64,000 nucleotides of DNA, from positions 1,116,001 through 1,180,000 of the forward strand of contig JADILM010000003.1 of NCBI GenBank assembly GCA_016617785.1, given 5' to 3'. How positions within the stretch are numbered: the first letter of the stretch is position 1; the number at the start of each line of letters is the position of its first letter. The notes beneath the pieces were generated by a model. The model was not told the DNA's origin and did not search any database. It saw only the letters and a list, made by a program, of their open reading frames with translations. Both the position numbers and the translations under genes were made by a program. Shown here piece by piece: positions 1 to 10,669 of this stretch. The stretch is from Sporobolomyces roseus. Lineage: Eukaryota; Basidiomycota; Microbotryomycetes; Sporidiobolales; Sporidiobolaceae.

Positions 1-1169
1 GCTAAATCCTTCTCCATATCTCCATCCAACTGAGCAATCTCTGCACTTCTCCCTTTCGGATCCTCTGATTTCTGTCTCTTCGGTCCCGTTCCGTTGGTTC
101 GACTGCTCCCGCTCACATCCTTCTTGATATCGTGCTTGATCTTGGCATCTCTGAGTTCGTGTCCGACTCCCCCAGCTGCGAGAGGGAGCATTCCAGCGGC
201 CTTTTCGACTGCTCGAGTGATCGGACCTGGAATGGCATTCGCTGATTTCGCTCCTGCTTTCTCGTTCTCTTGCTCCAAAGGTGACTTGCTACCTTCCGCT
301 CCTTCTTCGTCGTCGGCGTGAATGTTGTTCGTGGAAGATTGAGGGGAGAGGCGGGAAAGCTGAGGGATAGAACGAAGTGTACCGGTTGGAGAACCGATGT
401 GAGTGCTCGAGAGAGAGGCGTAACGGGAAGAACTCGGCGAGGAAGGTTGTGAAGGAGTCGGTGTGAACAGCTCTATGAACACCTCTCGTAAGCTTGATCC
501 AAAAAGAGAGCGAGGGGAAAGGGACAAACGATCTTCATCCGCTTCTCCCACTGAAGATTCCTTCGTTTCCATCGCAGGCGCATCTAGGTCGAGAGGTTCC
601 ACTTCCTGTAACAAACTCTCGTTAGCTTCCATGATGCGCACTAGTGTCACTATGAACGTACTCCTTGATCTCCAGTACCATCATCTGACATTGGACCGCT
701 GAGAGGACTCGTTTGTAAACTTTCTGGCACGTCCGCCTCTGTCTCGAATACAAAGAATGCTTCTCCCGTTTCTCCCACCTTCATATAGAACGGTACTCTC
801 TCATCGTTGACGCTGATTCGAACCTGTTTGAATTCGAAACCCCACATCGAAAGTCAGCTCTCCTCTCTCTTCTGCTCAGTTTAATAGGTCTATGGAAGCT
901 CACCTTCTTGTCTACAGGTCTCAATACACTCAACTTTCCGAACCTAACATGGAAGGGTGAACAAGCGAGTTCGACTTCGCCGGTCACTTGAGCGGGTCTT
1001 TCTACTACGATGACATCGATTGCGCCGGTGAGAGTAGCCGGATTGATATCTTTGTAGTATTGTACAGCCTATACACTCTCGAAGAATGGGTTAGCGAGGA
1101 CAAGGAGAGGTTTGGGAAAGATGAAACAAGGAGGAGAGGAGAGGAACTGACCTTTGAAACCCACTGCAT
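1..1169 (-). CDS. PAH1: Lipin / phosphatidate phosphatase, N-terminal part (3' end outside window)
   Basis: Exons, complement: 1152-1169, 904-1068, 662-823, 605 to beyond base 1. Lipins are Mg-dependent phosphatidate phosphatases that make diacylglycerol at the nuclear/ER membrane and lipid-droplet sites. The N-Lip domain fills about residues 1-110: start MQWVSK, then [32 protein letters not shown] and [13 protein letters not shown], all hallmark lipin segments. After it comes a Ser/Pro-rich, probably disordered linker. The catalytic HAD domain (DxDxT) must lie left of the window. The start was chosen because MQWVS matches the expected lipin N-terminus (MQYVG type) just before an intron. Exon 1 is only 18 nt. 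The 605-nt last exon stays open to the edge. Identity is confident; exon 1 is somewhat less certain. Confidence 0.93.
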
Positions 1170-1607
1170 ACTCTAATGCGGGCGAGCCAGTATCGTCTGA
1201 GAAGTAGAAGCGAGATCAAGCTGATGCAAAGTTGTGAAAGTGAAAGTGAGGAGGAGAGGTTGACCGAAATGAGCGAATAGCCTTTCTCCCTCGCGGCACT
1301 TCGCACGGGGTGAGAATCTCTCATTTTGCTCAAACAGAGCACAATCCGAACAAGATGCATTAAGTATACATAATGTATTGCGAGGAGATATTGCCATTGC
1401 TATTAACCCAACAAATTACCACCCTTTTTTTCACGACCAAGTTCTCAGTTTTCCCTCCTTCTCACTTTCGTCTCGATATCTTACCTCCCCTTTTGTTTCC
1501 CGACGATGTACCTTCCGACTCCTTGATCTCCTCAATCTTTGCACTGTGAGTCAGACGAGTTGAAACAGTCAACGAAGAGATCCAGACTGAGGATGAAACG
1601 CAGGAAC
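1170..1607. other. Intergenic: PAH1 upstream region and 3' flank of the ER thioredoxin-like gene
   Basis: This 438-bp stretch separates two genes on the same strand. It should hold the lipin promoter and the 3' UTR of the gene at 1608-2757. No ORF in it is supported by frame or similarity. It is pyrimidine-rich on the minus strand. I see no clear motif. Confidence 0.6.
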
Positions 1608-2757
1608 TCACTTTGCTTGATCAACTTTCGCTTTCGCCGCATCCTCTAGCTGCTGCTGCTTCTTCTTGCCATCACCCGAATGTAACCAACTCAAGAAGAT
1701 GTTCATGATGAAACCACTGAAGCCGAGTAAGACGACATTCGGGATCTTCGATGTTGCTCTGTGCCAGCGAGCCCATGCATCCGCGAGCCTTGCGACTGCC
1801 CACTCGCTATACACTCAAGGAAGCATCGTCAGCAAGACCATTTTCGACGAGCAAACGAAGTCGAGTTGTTCCCGGTCGTTAAACAGCAAGAGGAATCGAA
1901 AACTCACAATTTTCCGCCAGGAGCTAAGGATCCCCTCCAAACTGGCAGTGTCTCCCAGATCTCAGGTTTCGACAATAGCTCAGCGAGCGCGTCTGGTGCA
2001 GCTCTGATCAAGGTAGGTTGAATGAATCGAAGATCTTGCATTTTGTTCGTCGCGATCACGATCATTGGAGGTCTAGAAACGACAGGATGAGTTGCTTAAC
2101 TCGTGGAGGATTAGGAGAAGCTTGTAATTACCTCCACAGCCACCAACGAGTTGCGAGAACGGTCTCTTGGTTGTAACTCAACCTTGCGAATCTCATTTGT
2201 TTCGGTAAATCCCCTCCAGCCAAACTCGAGTTTTCCCTCGCTACTTGATCCAATGCTTCAGTGTATGCTTTCGAAGTTCTAGTCCAGCGATCGCTAATCA
2301 GTTTCGAGCACTAGGAAAGGGAGGACAAGACCAAGTGGGGGAGAAATTGAGGAAGGTAAAGGGAGCACTTACGGGTCTGGGCCATGAACGTTGACTACCC
2401 AGATAGTATCATCTGGTAAAGGAGTAGCGAAAGCGTTGTCTGGTGTACCGGTAGCGAGTGCGGTCGGCCAATTATCATCCGTTAAATCAACTAAACAAAA
2501 TACGATATCTAGATCAGCGACCCTCGGCTGTTACAAGGAAGGAAGCGGATACACTCACTCGCTTGAGGATGATACTCTAATGGTCTGTCACCTTTGTAAA
2601 GAATCGCGTCTATCGAAGTCTCGTTGAGTCGAAATACATTTCTCAATCCGAAGCGAACTGCTCCTTCTCCAATTGATGAAATGATGCCTAGTGGAGTTGC
2701 TGATACGCAAGTAGCGCTAGTGAGTGCAGCTAAGGCGATAGGTCTTGAGAGATGCAT
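1608..2757 (-). CDS. ER membrane protein with thioredoxin-like domain lacking CxxC
   Basis: Exons, complement: 2559-2757, 2373-2508, 2132-2293, 1908-2072, 1608-1806; 286 aa. The N-terminus has a signal peptide (MHLSRPIALAALTS..., probable cleavage after VSA near residue 20). A luminal thioredoxin-fold region follows: a YKGDRPLEYHP start, DLTDD, an RFARLSYNQETVLATRW segment and an RPPMIVIATN strand like the cis-Pro region of PDI-type domains. A hydrophobic segment near residue 250 (VVLLGFSGFIMNIFLSW) gives one membrane span, and the tail is short, Lys-rich and cytosolic. No CxxC is present, so redox catalysis is unlikely. The topology resembles TMX/PDI-like ER proteins; a chaperone or adaptor role is inference. 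Two acceptors (2294 and 1807) were chosen over nearer AGs because those would give stops. Confidence 0.7.
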
Positions 2758-2941
2758 TGTTTTGTCGAAGTTGGAGGGGAAGGAAAAGGAGGAAAGGGAA
2801 AGTCAATCTCTACCGCATGGGATAGAGGAAATCTTTCCCCCGCCTTTTGATAAGGAATAAAAAAGGGGAGGCAAGTTGCGAAAGAGTAATGGTCTAAACA
2901 ATAACAAGAAAGGAACGACAACAGAAACATGAGTTGGAGAG

Positions 2942-5900
2942 CTATACAACTCCTCTCCTCCAATTTTCAATTCCTTCTCCAGGTCCACCTCCTCCTCCTC
3001 CTCCTACTGCAGCTCCTGACATTACCGCTGCATGCATCTGCATCTGTGCCATGGCGAGTTGCATAGATGGGTCGTGAGCTGGAGGCATGCCCATGTGAGG
3101 AGGAGGAGGAACGAAAAATTGAGAAGACTGTTGCGGAGGAGGGAAACCATAGAATGATTGATGCGGATGTGAATAAGGAGCCATTTGGGGAGGAGGGAAG
3201 TACATTGAAGGGTTGTTGGGGAAGGAAGGTGGTTGATTCTGCTTGAGTCCGAGAGGTAGATCGTCTGAATCGCCGCCCTCTGAACCTCCGACAACTTCTC
3301 GGATTACCTCCACATCTTCTCGATCGTCGAGAGCGGTGAGCGTAGCTTGAGGTGGTTGAAAGCGGTTCGAGTAAGGGCTCGTATGCATCAATGCGGAAGG
3401 GGCGAGCGAGAGTCGACGGAATGCGAGGGGAACGTCGTCCTCATCCGAATTGTCGACTGGTCGAATCGTCGAGAAACGCTGACCGAGGGGCTTGTCATCT
3501 TCATCTGAATCGACAGCCACCTCTTCGGCTTCTCCGGCGAAAGACAGGAGAGGTTCATCGTTCGAGGGTAGTTTGAGGTCGAGAACGGGAGATCCCATTT
3601 TCGGAGGAGGTGACAGGAGCTGAGAGTGTCGAGATTGTCGCCGAGCAAGGGGTTCATTATCGCTGTCACTGTCGTCTCCTTTGACGGGAGAGATCAAGGC
3701 GAGACTTTGTCGAGAATAACGTCGACCGAGCGGGACCTCGTCTTCCTCCTCATCCTGGTCGTGGCCTTGAGAGCTAGGTTCTCCCGGAAGAGCGAGACGA
3801 CGGACTCCATCGTCGTTTGATCGTGAATGAGAGTTCGAAACGTCGAGATTCGGGTCGACTCCGAATTGACGAGAAGAAGGTCGAGCGAACTAGAAAGAAA
3901 CCTCGAGAACCCAGTCAGCTCACGGTTATACGGTTTGCGGGAGGAAGGAGAAGACATACCTTGTCCGCCCTGTCATTATCTCCATCCTCATCTTCCGAAT
4001 CGGAATCGAAGAACCCACTCTTGCGATTCTGATCGAGTCGTCTCGGCGTGTAACGCGGATCATCTTCCTCGTCCTCCAGTTCCTTTTCTGTGGCGATACC
4101 CTCACCCTGTGTTGATAGAAACCAATCTGATCCGGTTGAAGCGAGATCGAGCGCGTTCGGAATCGAGATTGAGGGTGCGATTCCATGAGATCGCGCTGGT
4201 GGAATCGGATCGCCAAATGAGGTGGGTGCCGCACTCGCTAATTATGAAGGTATGTCAGCGAAAGGAGAACGGAGGAAGAGATGAAAATTCGAGCTTACCT
4301 CTTTGCGATTCCCTCAATAAATCTCCCGGTGTCTTGAACTCTCCCGAGACCAATTGTTGATCGACCAAATCCCTATGTTCGAGTGCTTTACTCCCCATCT
4401 TCCTCTTGAGTTTCCGTCTCTCCTCTTTCCTCGCCCTGATCTCCGCAACTTCTTTCGCCCGCCTCTCACTTTCCTCCCTTTCGATTCTCTCCTCCTCTTC
4501 CGCTTTCCTCGCAGCGGCCAATTCCCTCTGATACAACATATCCGGTCCGAAGATCGACAACCCATTCCTAGATTTCGTAGGAGAAGTTTCTTTCTGTGTC
4601 TTCTTCTGCCTCAACGCTCCTCCAGCCGGTAACAACGCGAGTGGTACTTCCTCCTCTTTCTTATCGACGTCGTCCTCGTTCCCTACTCGTCCTTCAAGTT
4701 TCGCTAGTGCTCCTTGAGCGGCCAATGATTCTTGAGCAGCAGGTGAATCCCTCCATTCCATCATTCCCCTCCTTCCATCACTTCCCGGTACGTACGCTCG
4801 CTGTTGAGCCTTCAACGCGATCTTCCGTTCCTCCATGATATCCATTAAACTTCTCCCATACAGCGCTCCTGCTGGTCTTTGAGGTTTCTCTTCCTCCAAT
4901 TCCTCCTCTTCTTCCTCTTCCTCACTATCTTCTCCCGATGGTCCTTCTTTGCGAGGTTTCTTCGGTGGTGGGAGTTGTTGTCCAGCGAGAGGTGCGGGCA
5001 TGAGGATGACATTTGGAGGTTTACCACCTTCTCTAGCAAACACGGGTCTTTCTGAAAGTTGTTCTTCGCGTTGTTGTCGAATGATGTTGGGATCGAACCG
5101 AGAGGTGAAGACGGATGGAGTGAGGGACATGGCGGAGGCAGGACGAGGAGGATCGGATTCTCCGAAAGAAGAGGGAGTTCGATCGGTTTCGTCGGTAGTA
5201 GAGCGGAAACGAGGGTGAGGAGCGTTCTCGTCTGAGTAGTAAGAAAGGATTCTTTGATCGGAAGAATTGGAGAAAGTGGATTGTTGGCGAGGTCGAGCTG
5301 GGGAGAATGCGAGTGCGCTGCCAGGTCGAGTGAAGAGTGAATCGCTTCGAGCTTTGCCTCCGACTGTTCCAGGATCAGCGAGACCGTCAAGGATTGAGGG
5401 AGGCGCGGCGACATCGGGAAGGAGTGGTAGTGTATTGAGAGCGTAGTTTGAATTGAGAGATCTTGTTCTTTTCCTCGGTGAAGCTTGGTGTCGCTCGATA
5501 ACCTTGATCCTGGGGCCATCGCTACTTCCCCTCCTCATCAACGTCTTTGCCCTATCCCTCGCATCCGTCTCCTCCTCCGGACTTAACACACCACTTTTCC
5601 CCCTCAACCTCCCATCGAGTTCATCCAAAATCGACGCAGCAAACGAAACCCTTCTTGGTCGATCCAAGTCCGGCATTGATTTCGTCTCGAGTACTTCAAG
5701 GTCCGTCTCCCCATCCTCCTCTCCCGCATTCACTCGATCCCTTTCCGCTTCCTCCTCTCTCTCCCTCTCGAGATCCAACATCCCGGTCTCACTCCTCTGA
5801 ATCTGTCTCAATCCAATTCCAGTCATATCATCGTTCTCTCCGAACCCAGCTTCTGATCCAATCCTACTAATCCCCCATTCTTCATCCAACTTTTCTTCTT

Positions 5901-6376
5901 CCTCTTGCGTCAACTCGAGTGGGGTTGCTCGCCCCAACATGAAGGAGCTCGACATACTCCCTCGACGTGATAGAGCGTCTGTACCGATGTTCGAACCTTG
6001 CGCTGAGTAAGTACCTGGTCGAATAGCAATTGCATCCTCCTCTTCTCCGCCGAGTTCTTCACTTAACACGCCTTGAACAATCTCGAAACTTCCATCTCTT
6101 GAGGGTAGGTTCGAGAGGGGTTGCGAGACGGCTGTCGAGGGTTCTAGGAGGTGATTGAATGGTTGAAGTAAGGCGGAGGTACGGATTTGATCAAGATTCG
6201 AATCCAAGTCATCATTCGCTGTTAGAGAAGCATTATTAGCTCTACTAGATTCAGTCAGATCCAATTTGAGACTCACAGAGGAGGGATGCGACTAGAGCGA
6301 CTCGTTGTCTTTCTTGATCTGCGACTGCACGCGTTTGAGCGGGAGGTACACTCCTCTTGCGTGAGAAAGGAGCCAG
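2942..6376 (-). CDS. Long disordered acidic/Ser-rich protein with repeated (D/E)xPL motif; start uncertain
   Basis: Exons, complement: 6277-6376 (5' limit uncertain), 4299-6218, 3960-4237, 2942-3889; about 1081 aa if counted from a CTG at 6376. I do not recognise the family. Visible parts: Ser/Thr-Pro-rich N-terminal half; acidic tract near residue 470 followed by LYGRSLMDIMEERKIALKAQ; a Lys/Arg/Glu-rich helical stretch near residues 600-640; YTPRRLDQNRK plus an acidic tract in exon 3; then repeats EVPLGRR, NEPLARR, DKPLGQR, DVPLAFR, DLPLGLK, and a Pro/Met/Gln-rich tail ending WRRGVV. No ATG occurs upstream of the clearly coding start of the reading frame: minus-strand 6281-6780 contains none. 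The first in-frame ATG is near 5957, well inside coding-looking sequence. A near-cognate start is possible. Splice sites are clean (58-, 61- and 70-bp introns). Confidence 0.72.
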
Positions 6377-6388
6377 TGTAGAGTCGTA

Positions 6389-6736
6389 CTATGTGACGAC
6401 TAGCGTCGGTTATCTTGAATATGTTGATGGATAGTCGTGGAGGAAAGAGGAGAGAAGAATCTCGTCAAACTTTCTGATCCCAATCTCCACAAACACAAAA
6501 GCGGAAGATATCAGATATTGTATAGTGCAGGTGTTCGAGAGAAAGTGTATCGTTTCTACGAAGGAATCTCTGATCTAGAGTCGAAATCTAGCTAGCTAAA
6601 GTCAAAAAAAAGAAAATGGGAAAGGAAACAACGAGAGGAAAGCTGGTATGTAGAATGTGCGGTGGGTACAGATAGGGAAAGAAGAGAAAGTCGAGATCTA
6701 GGAGGACGCTCTAGTGTAACAGGAGGGAATGACTGT
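6389..6736. other. Intergenic: leader region of the PL-repeat gene and 3' flank of the NDUFA4-like gene
   Basis: This stretch separates two minus-strand genes. A possible splice acceptor (catag) lies at 6389-6391 on the minus strand, directly upstream of the open frame of the PL-repeat gene, so part of this may be a 5' leader intron. I found no ATG on the minus strand here and no supported ORF. Confidence 0.5.
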
Positions 6737-7564
6737 TTAGAACTTGTCTCGCGAGTACTCCTTGGTGAAGAACCTGAATTAAAGAATGACAACAGTCAGT
6801 ATCCGTCTTGAATCGAGAGCTTCGTCAATATAACTCACTCCTTGTTGATGGCGTGCATCTTGGTGTTGGTACCAGGTTGTACGTTGTTCCAGGGCTGTAA
6901 AAGGAGTAAATCTAGGTAAGTTTTCGAAAGTCAAAATTGAAAATTGATTGAATCTGAACGAACTTCGGGGTTTCCGTCTGAATCAATTGAGCAGAGTCAT
7001 CAGTGAGGCGTTCAATTGACATAGGGAGAGTAGTTGTAGACTCACGTCGGTCCCAGATAACGTCAGGTCCACGAGCAAGTCGGGTGAGGTCTGTAAGGAT
7101 GAACAAAAGGAGTCAGACTGGCTCTACAGGGCTCTATTCCTGGTTTTCTGCTAGCTTACACCAAGCGGCTCCGAAACAGGCTGTGAATCGAAGAAGCAGA
7201 AGAGGTCAGTGGGGGTTTTAACCAGAGAGTTGAAACGGGAAAACAAGACTAACCGGTTCCGACGACGGCAACAATAGGAAGAGCGGCAGGCTCGTACCAG
7301 ACTTGCCAGAAACTATATCAGCTCAATCGAAGTAAAACGGAATGGATAGAGGAGGTGTGGCGAAGGCGGAGAGATTCGGGGAAAGAAGAGATAAAGGTGA
7401 ACAACAACAGAGTCAATACAACGTCTCGAGGTAACAGAGCGAGGGTAGAGTAGGTTGACTTACGTCTTTTGAACCTTTTCAGCGGCTTGCTTAGCAGTGG
7501 AAGCTTGTCGTACACCACGAAGGGAGAGTTGACGAGCGTTGCGGGCAGCGAGAGGACCAATCAT
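6737..7564 (-). CDS. NDUFA4: NDUFA4/MLRQ-type mitochondrial respiratory chain subunit
   Basis: Seven exons, complement: 7464-7564, 7254-7312, 7160-7180, 7046-7090, 6964-6977, 6839-6894, 6737-6773; 110 aa. The family is a small single-span inner-membrane subunit first described in complex I and later placed with cytochrome c oxidase. The Arg/Ala/Ser-rich N-terminus suits a mitochondrial presequence. One membrane helix follows (PAALPIVAVVGTACFGAAW), then the family signature YLTRLARGPDVIWDR and NPEPWNN. Exon 5 is only 14 nt and exon 3 only 21 nt; both are required to restore DVIWDR-HGNPEPWNN. A CCAAT box lies about 130 bp upstream. Family assignment is confident; which complex it joins in this fungus cannot be read from sequence. 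Confidence 0.88.
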
Positions 7565-8142
7565 CTTGAGTTGAAGCTAAGGTGGTAGTAGTGATGTAGT
7601 GATGAGTAGGTGTACAGGTGGAGAAGTACAACAGTCGAGCGCTTACAAGAAGAGAAGAGAAAGTTGTAGGAACAGAATGAGCGAGTTTTTTTTCATTGGG
7701 GCGGTCTCGAACTTCGCAAGAATTTTTTGGGTGAAACTTTCAAGTTCCCTCGCATCCTTCACCGGCTTGCCTCTCTCTCACTCGCGTGGGAAGATTTCTC
7801 TCACTGTCTTCCGACACTCGGCGAGTGACGGTACTCTCGTTTCAAAGCTCAGCTCTTCGGTTCTTTTCGCATCGATCTGACTTTACACGTCTCACGGCGA
7901 CCTTGCAGTCTCGACCAGGTCTCGACTCACCGTGACACAATGCGAGCAGAAGCAATTCACAAAGTGCTTGCAAAGATGTATTCAAAGTGGCCAAGTCAAG
8001 TTTTGCGAAGAGAGCATTTTCGTCGTCGACTCTCGTCTTCTCGAGGTCGTCGAATTCTACTTCTTACGATCCAGACGACCGGGGAGATTGTGAGCGCCGA
8101 CACCAAGGATGCTTCCGAGCTGGTAACCGTGACAATCCCGAG
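7565..8142. other. Intergenic: NDUFA4-like promoter and MFS gene 3' flank
   Basis: A 578-bp stretch between two minus-strand genes. It carries the CCAAT box described separately and a T-run near 7686-7693. The ORFs here overlap on both strands, lack splice-consistent extension and show no family motif, so none is called. Confidence 0.55.
7695..7699 (-). promoter_or_regulatory. CCAAT box upstream of the NDUFA4-like gene
   Basis: The minus strand reads CCGCCCCAATGA about 131 bp before the ATG at 7564. CCAAT is the core site of the fungal Hap2/3/5 complex, which activates respiratory genes, and the distance is typical. Five bases alone are weak evidence, so this is a candidate only. Confidence 0.35.
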
Positions 8143-10312
8143 TCAGTGGACATTTGCGAACGTCGAGAGAAATGCGAAAAGACGAACAGCTAAAGTGGCA
8201 GCGATCGTCGTGAAAATGAAGACGAGTCGGAAGGCGTACTCGTACGTTGCGATAGCCTCGATTTGGAGGCTTGCTGGCAACTCGCGAATGTATCCGACGT
8301 CTGCACGGATCCTGTCGATGATTTCTGTCGCCCCTTTTCCTTTGATAAAGTGAGGGAGTTGACGAGCTAGGGTGTTCTGAAGGATAGACGTCGACAAGGA
8401 GATACCCAATACGGATCCAGTGGCTCGGAAGAGATACCTTAGATGAAAACAGGTCAGCTTCAAACGAGAGTCACTAAACGAAATCGGAAAGCTCACGAAA
8501 CGCCGGTTCCAGCTGCCATATCGACCGGATCGAGGGCAGAGATGAGAGCTACCAGTGAGATAGTGATGATACCCCCAAAACCACTTCCACCGGGAATCAT
8601 GGTCAACCAGTAAAACCATTCAGGAGTGCGATTGCGATCCCAAGAGCACATTGCGAGAGGTCCGACGACACCTAGCACTCCACAGATGATGAGGAGCGTC
8701 TTGTACTTTCCAGTGCGAGCCATGAGGAGACCAGCACCGAGGGAGACGGACGAAGCCTACAATGAGATGCGAGGTTCAGTTTGAAGAAAGGACAGCGATA
8801 TGGCGAAGCTGACTCACCGTGATAGCGTTGGGGATCAAAAAGAGTCCCGCCTTTGAAGTAGTAGTTTGCTTGACAGCGGAGAAGTAGAGGCTAGTCCAAA
8901 TTCGAGTTTCAGCTTCGACCTCGCAAGAAATTCGAAAATTCGAAGACTCACGGTACGGAGTACAGGATAGCGAATTGGGCCATTGAAGCGAACCAGTTCG
9001 TCAACGAGACGCACAGAGGAGTCTTTGCGAACAAGATTCGAGGCGCGCAAATCGGTTCTTTCGCGATTTTACTTTCGACGAAGACGAAAACGACGAGCAT
9101 TGCGAGACCTCCGAGAATGGTTCCATAGACCATAGGCGTTCCCCATGGCATCTCGTTCCCTCCGAGAGAAAGACCAACGAGGAGTAGGGCGACCGAAGAA
9201 ACCCTGAAGCGAAGTCGTCAGCTTTGGCTCGTTTCGCAAGAACGAGAGAGAGCTTACAAGATTAAAGAACCGAGGTAGTCGACACGCTTGAGCTTCTCAG
9301 ACATAGCACCAGGTCCAGAGGGGATATTGACCTTCCAGTAAACTCCGGCGAAGTGTAAAGCGCAGAGCGGAATTTGACCCAGGAAAGCCCATCTCCAACC
9401 TATTCCGTCGCCTAGCCAACCTCCCAGAGGTCCACCTATAGCAGCACCAAAAGCGTACACGACGTTACCTAGGCCCTGATAGACTCCACGTTTGCGAAGA
9501 GGAACGAGATCCGAGGTAACGATTGATGCCAAGCTAGTTAGGCCTCCTCCTCCAATTCCCTATAGCATCCGAAAGAGAGAGGAAAGATCGTGATAGTGAT
9601 CAGAGAAGTGGGGAGTACGTGAGCGTGAGCAGAGACTCGGATTTAAGATACGAAAGGTGTGAAATAGTATAGCTTACAGCGAACGCTCGGGCGGCGATAA
9701 GTTGAGGGTACGTCTGGGCAAGTCCACAAGCGAGCGAACCGAGGAGGAAGACCACGGAAGCGAATAGAGTAGCCGGTTTGCGACCAAAGATGTCGCTTGC
9801 TTTCCCGTACAAGGGTTGACACGCCGATTGACTGAGGAGGTACTTTTGGATGCGGAAGGCGAAGGGTAGAGTGTGAGGTCGATGTGGAAGAGTCGGTGAT
9901 GGAGTTGTTCAGAAGGAGAAGGGGAATCGAGTCAGCTTTGCGAAAAGAGAACGATGCGAAAACTGGAGCGAAAGCTTACACTCGTTCCGACCCAACTAAT
10001 CGACTTTGAGACTTTGAACTCACTACCGATGACGCTTAAGGTGGTGGCTACGACTGTCGCATCCAAGGCTGAAATGAACGTTCCAATCCACAAGGCAGCG
10101 AGAACGACGATCAAATCGGATCTCATAGGCTCCTCCTTGACCACGATTGACTCTAGTTCTCCTTCATTGTCCTCCTCTTGAATAGGCTCCCTGAAAGCAT
10201 CGAAAGCTGAAGCGTTTGGGTCGAGCGATAACGAAATCGCGGATTCAGCTCGAATGCGATCGGAATCTGCTTGAGCTTGCTGACTTGCTAGTAGAGGTGA
10301 ACGTTCCGACAT
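8143..10312 (-). CDS. MFS transporter, DHA14-like (Fnx1/Vba or Azr1 type)
   Basis: Seven exons, complement: 9980-10312, 9678-9842, 9258-9559, 8952-9203, 8818-8890, 8497-8756, 8143-8437; 559 aa, normal for 14-TM MFS exporters. The cytosolic N-terminus has SERSPLL, which fits an acidic dileucine [DE]xxxLL sorting signal of vacuolar proteins. MFS signatures: ALDATVVATTL in TM1, QPLYGKASDIFGRKPA in loop 2-3 (motif A), RAFAGIGGGG in TM4, KRGVYQGLGNVVYAFGAAIG in TM5 (motif C region) and GPLGGWLGDGIGWRWAF. Fungal relatives export drugs or move basic amino acids into the vacuole by proton antiport. The substrate cannot be told; vacuolar location is an inference from the dileucine. All exon joins preserve frame. 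Confidence 0.88.
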
Positions 10313-10669
10313 GGCGGAGTTGTCGACTAAACTCAGCAAGGGAAGAAGATAGGAAGAGGAGAAGAATGAGCGAATCTCCGCAAACCGATATCGCAACCTT
10401 GATAAGGCGAGAAGAAAAGTCTGAATCATTTCCTGCAAGTAGCGGTAGTCTCTCAATTTATCGCTGTTCGCCGCAAGTACAGTGCAGTACAGTGTGTTCG
10501 TGAGGTACATAAAGAAAACGTAGGTTCGTTTGCAAAACTGAAAAGAGTCTCCGAGAGAAAAAAAAATGCCAACTGAAATACTGGAGCAACAAAGGAAAGA
10601 GACTGCAAAGTAACGATATAGAGGAAGAGTAAAGCTAGAGAAGATACAAGGGTCGTAATAGGGGTATCT
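10313..10669. other. Intergenic: MFS promoter and 3' flank of the coiled-coil gene
   Basis: A 357-bp gap between two minus-strand genes, with an A-run near 10560-10567. No coding signal or regulatory motif could be supported. Confidence 0.55.

Noticed and set aside
4845..5519. 224-codon ORF on the minus strand in another frame
   Set aside because: It lies wholly inside the 1920-nt coding exon of the PL-repeat gene. Its product is Ser/Leu/Pro-rich, as expected from a frame-shifted reading of that exon.
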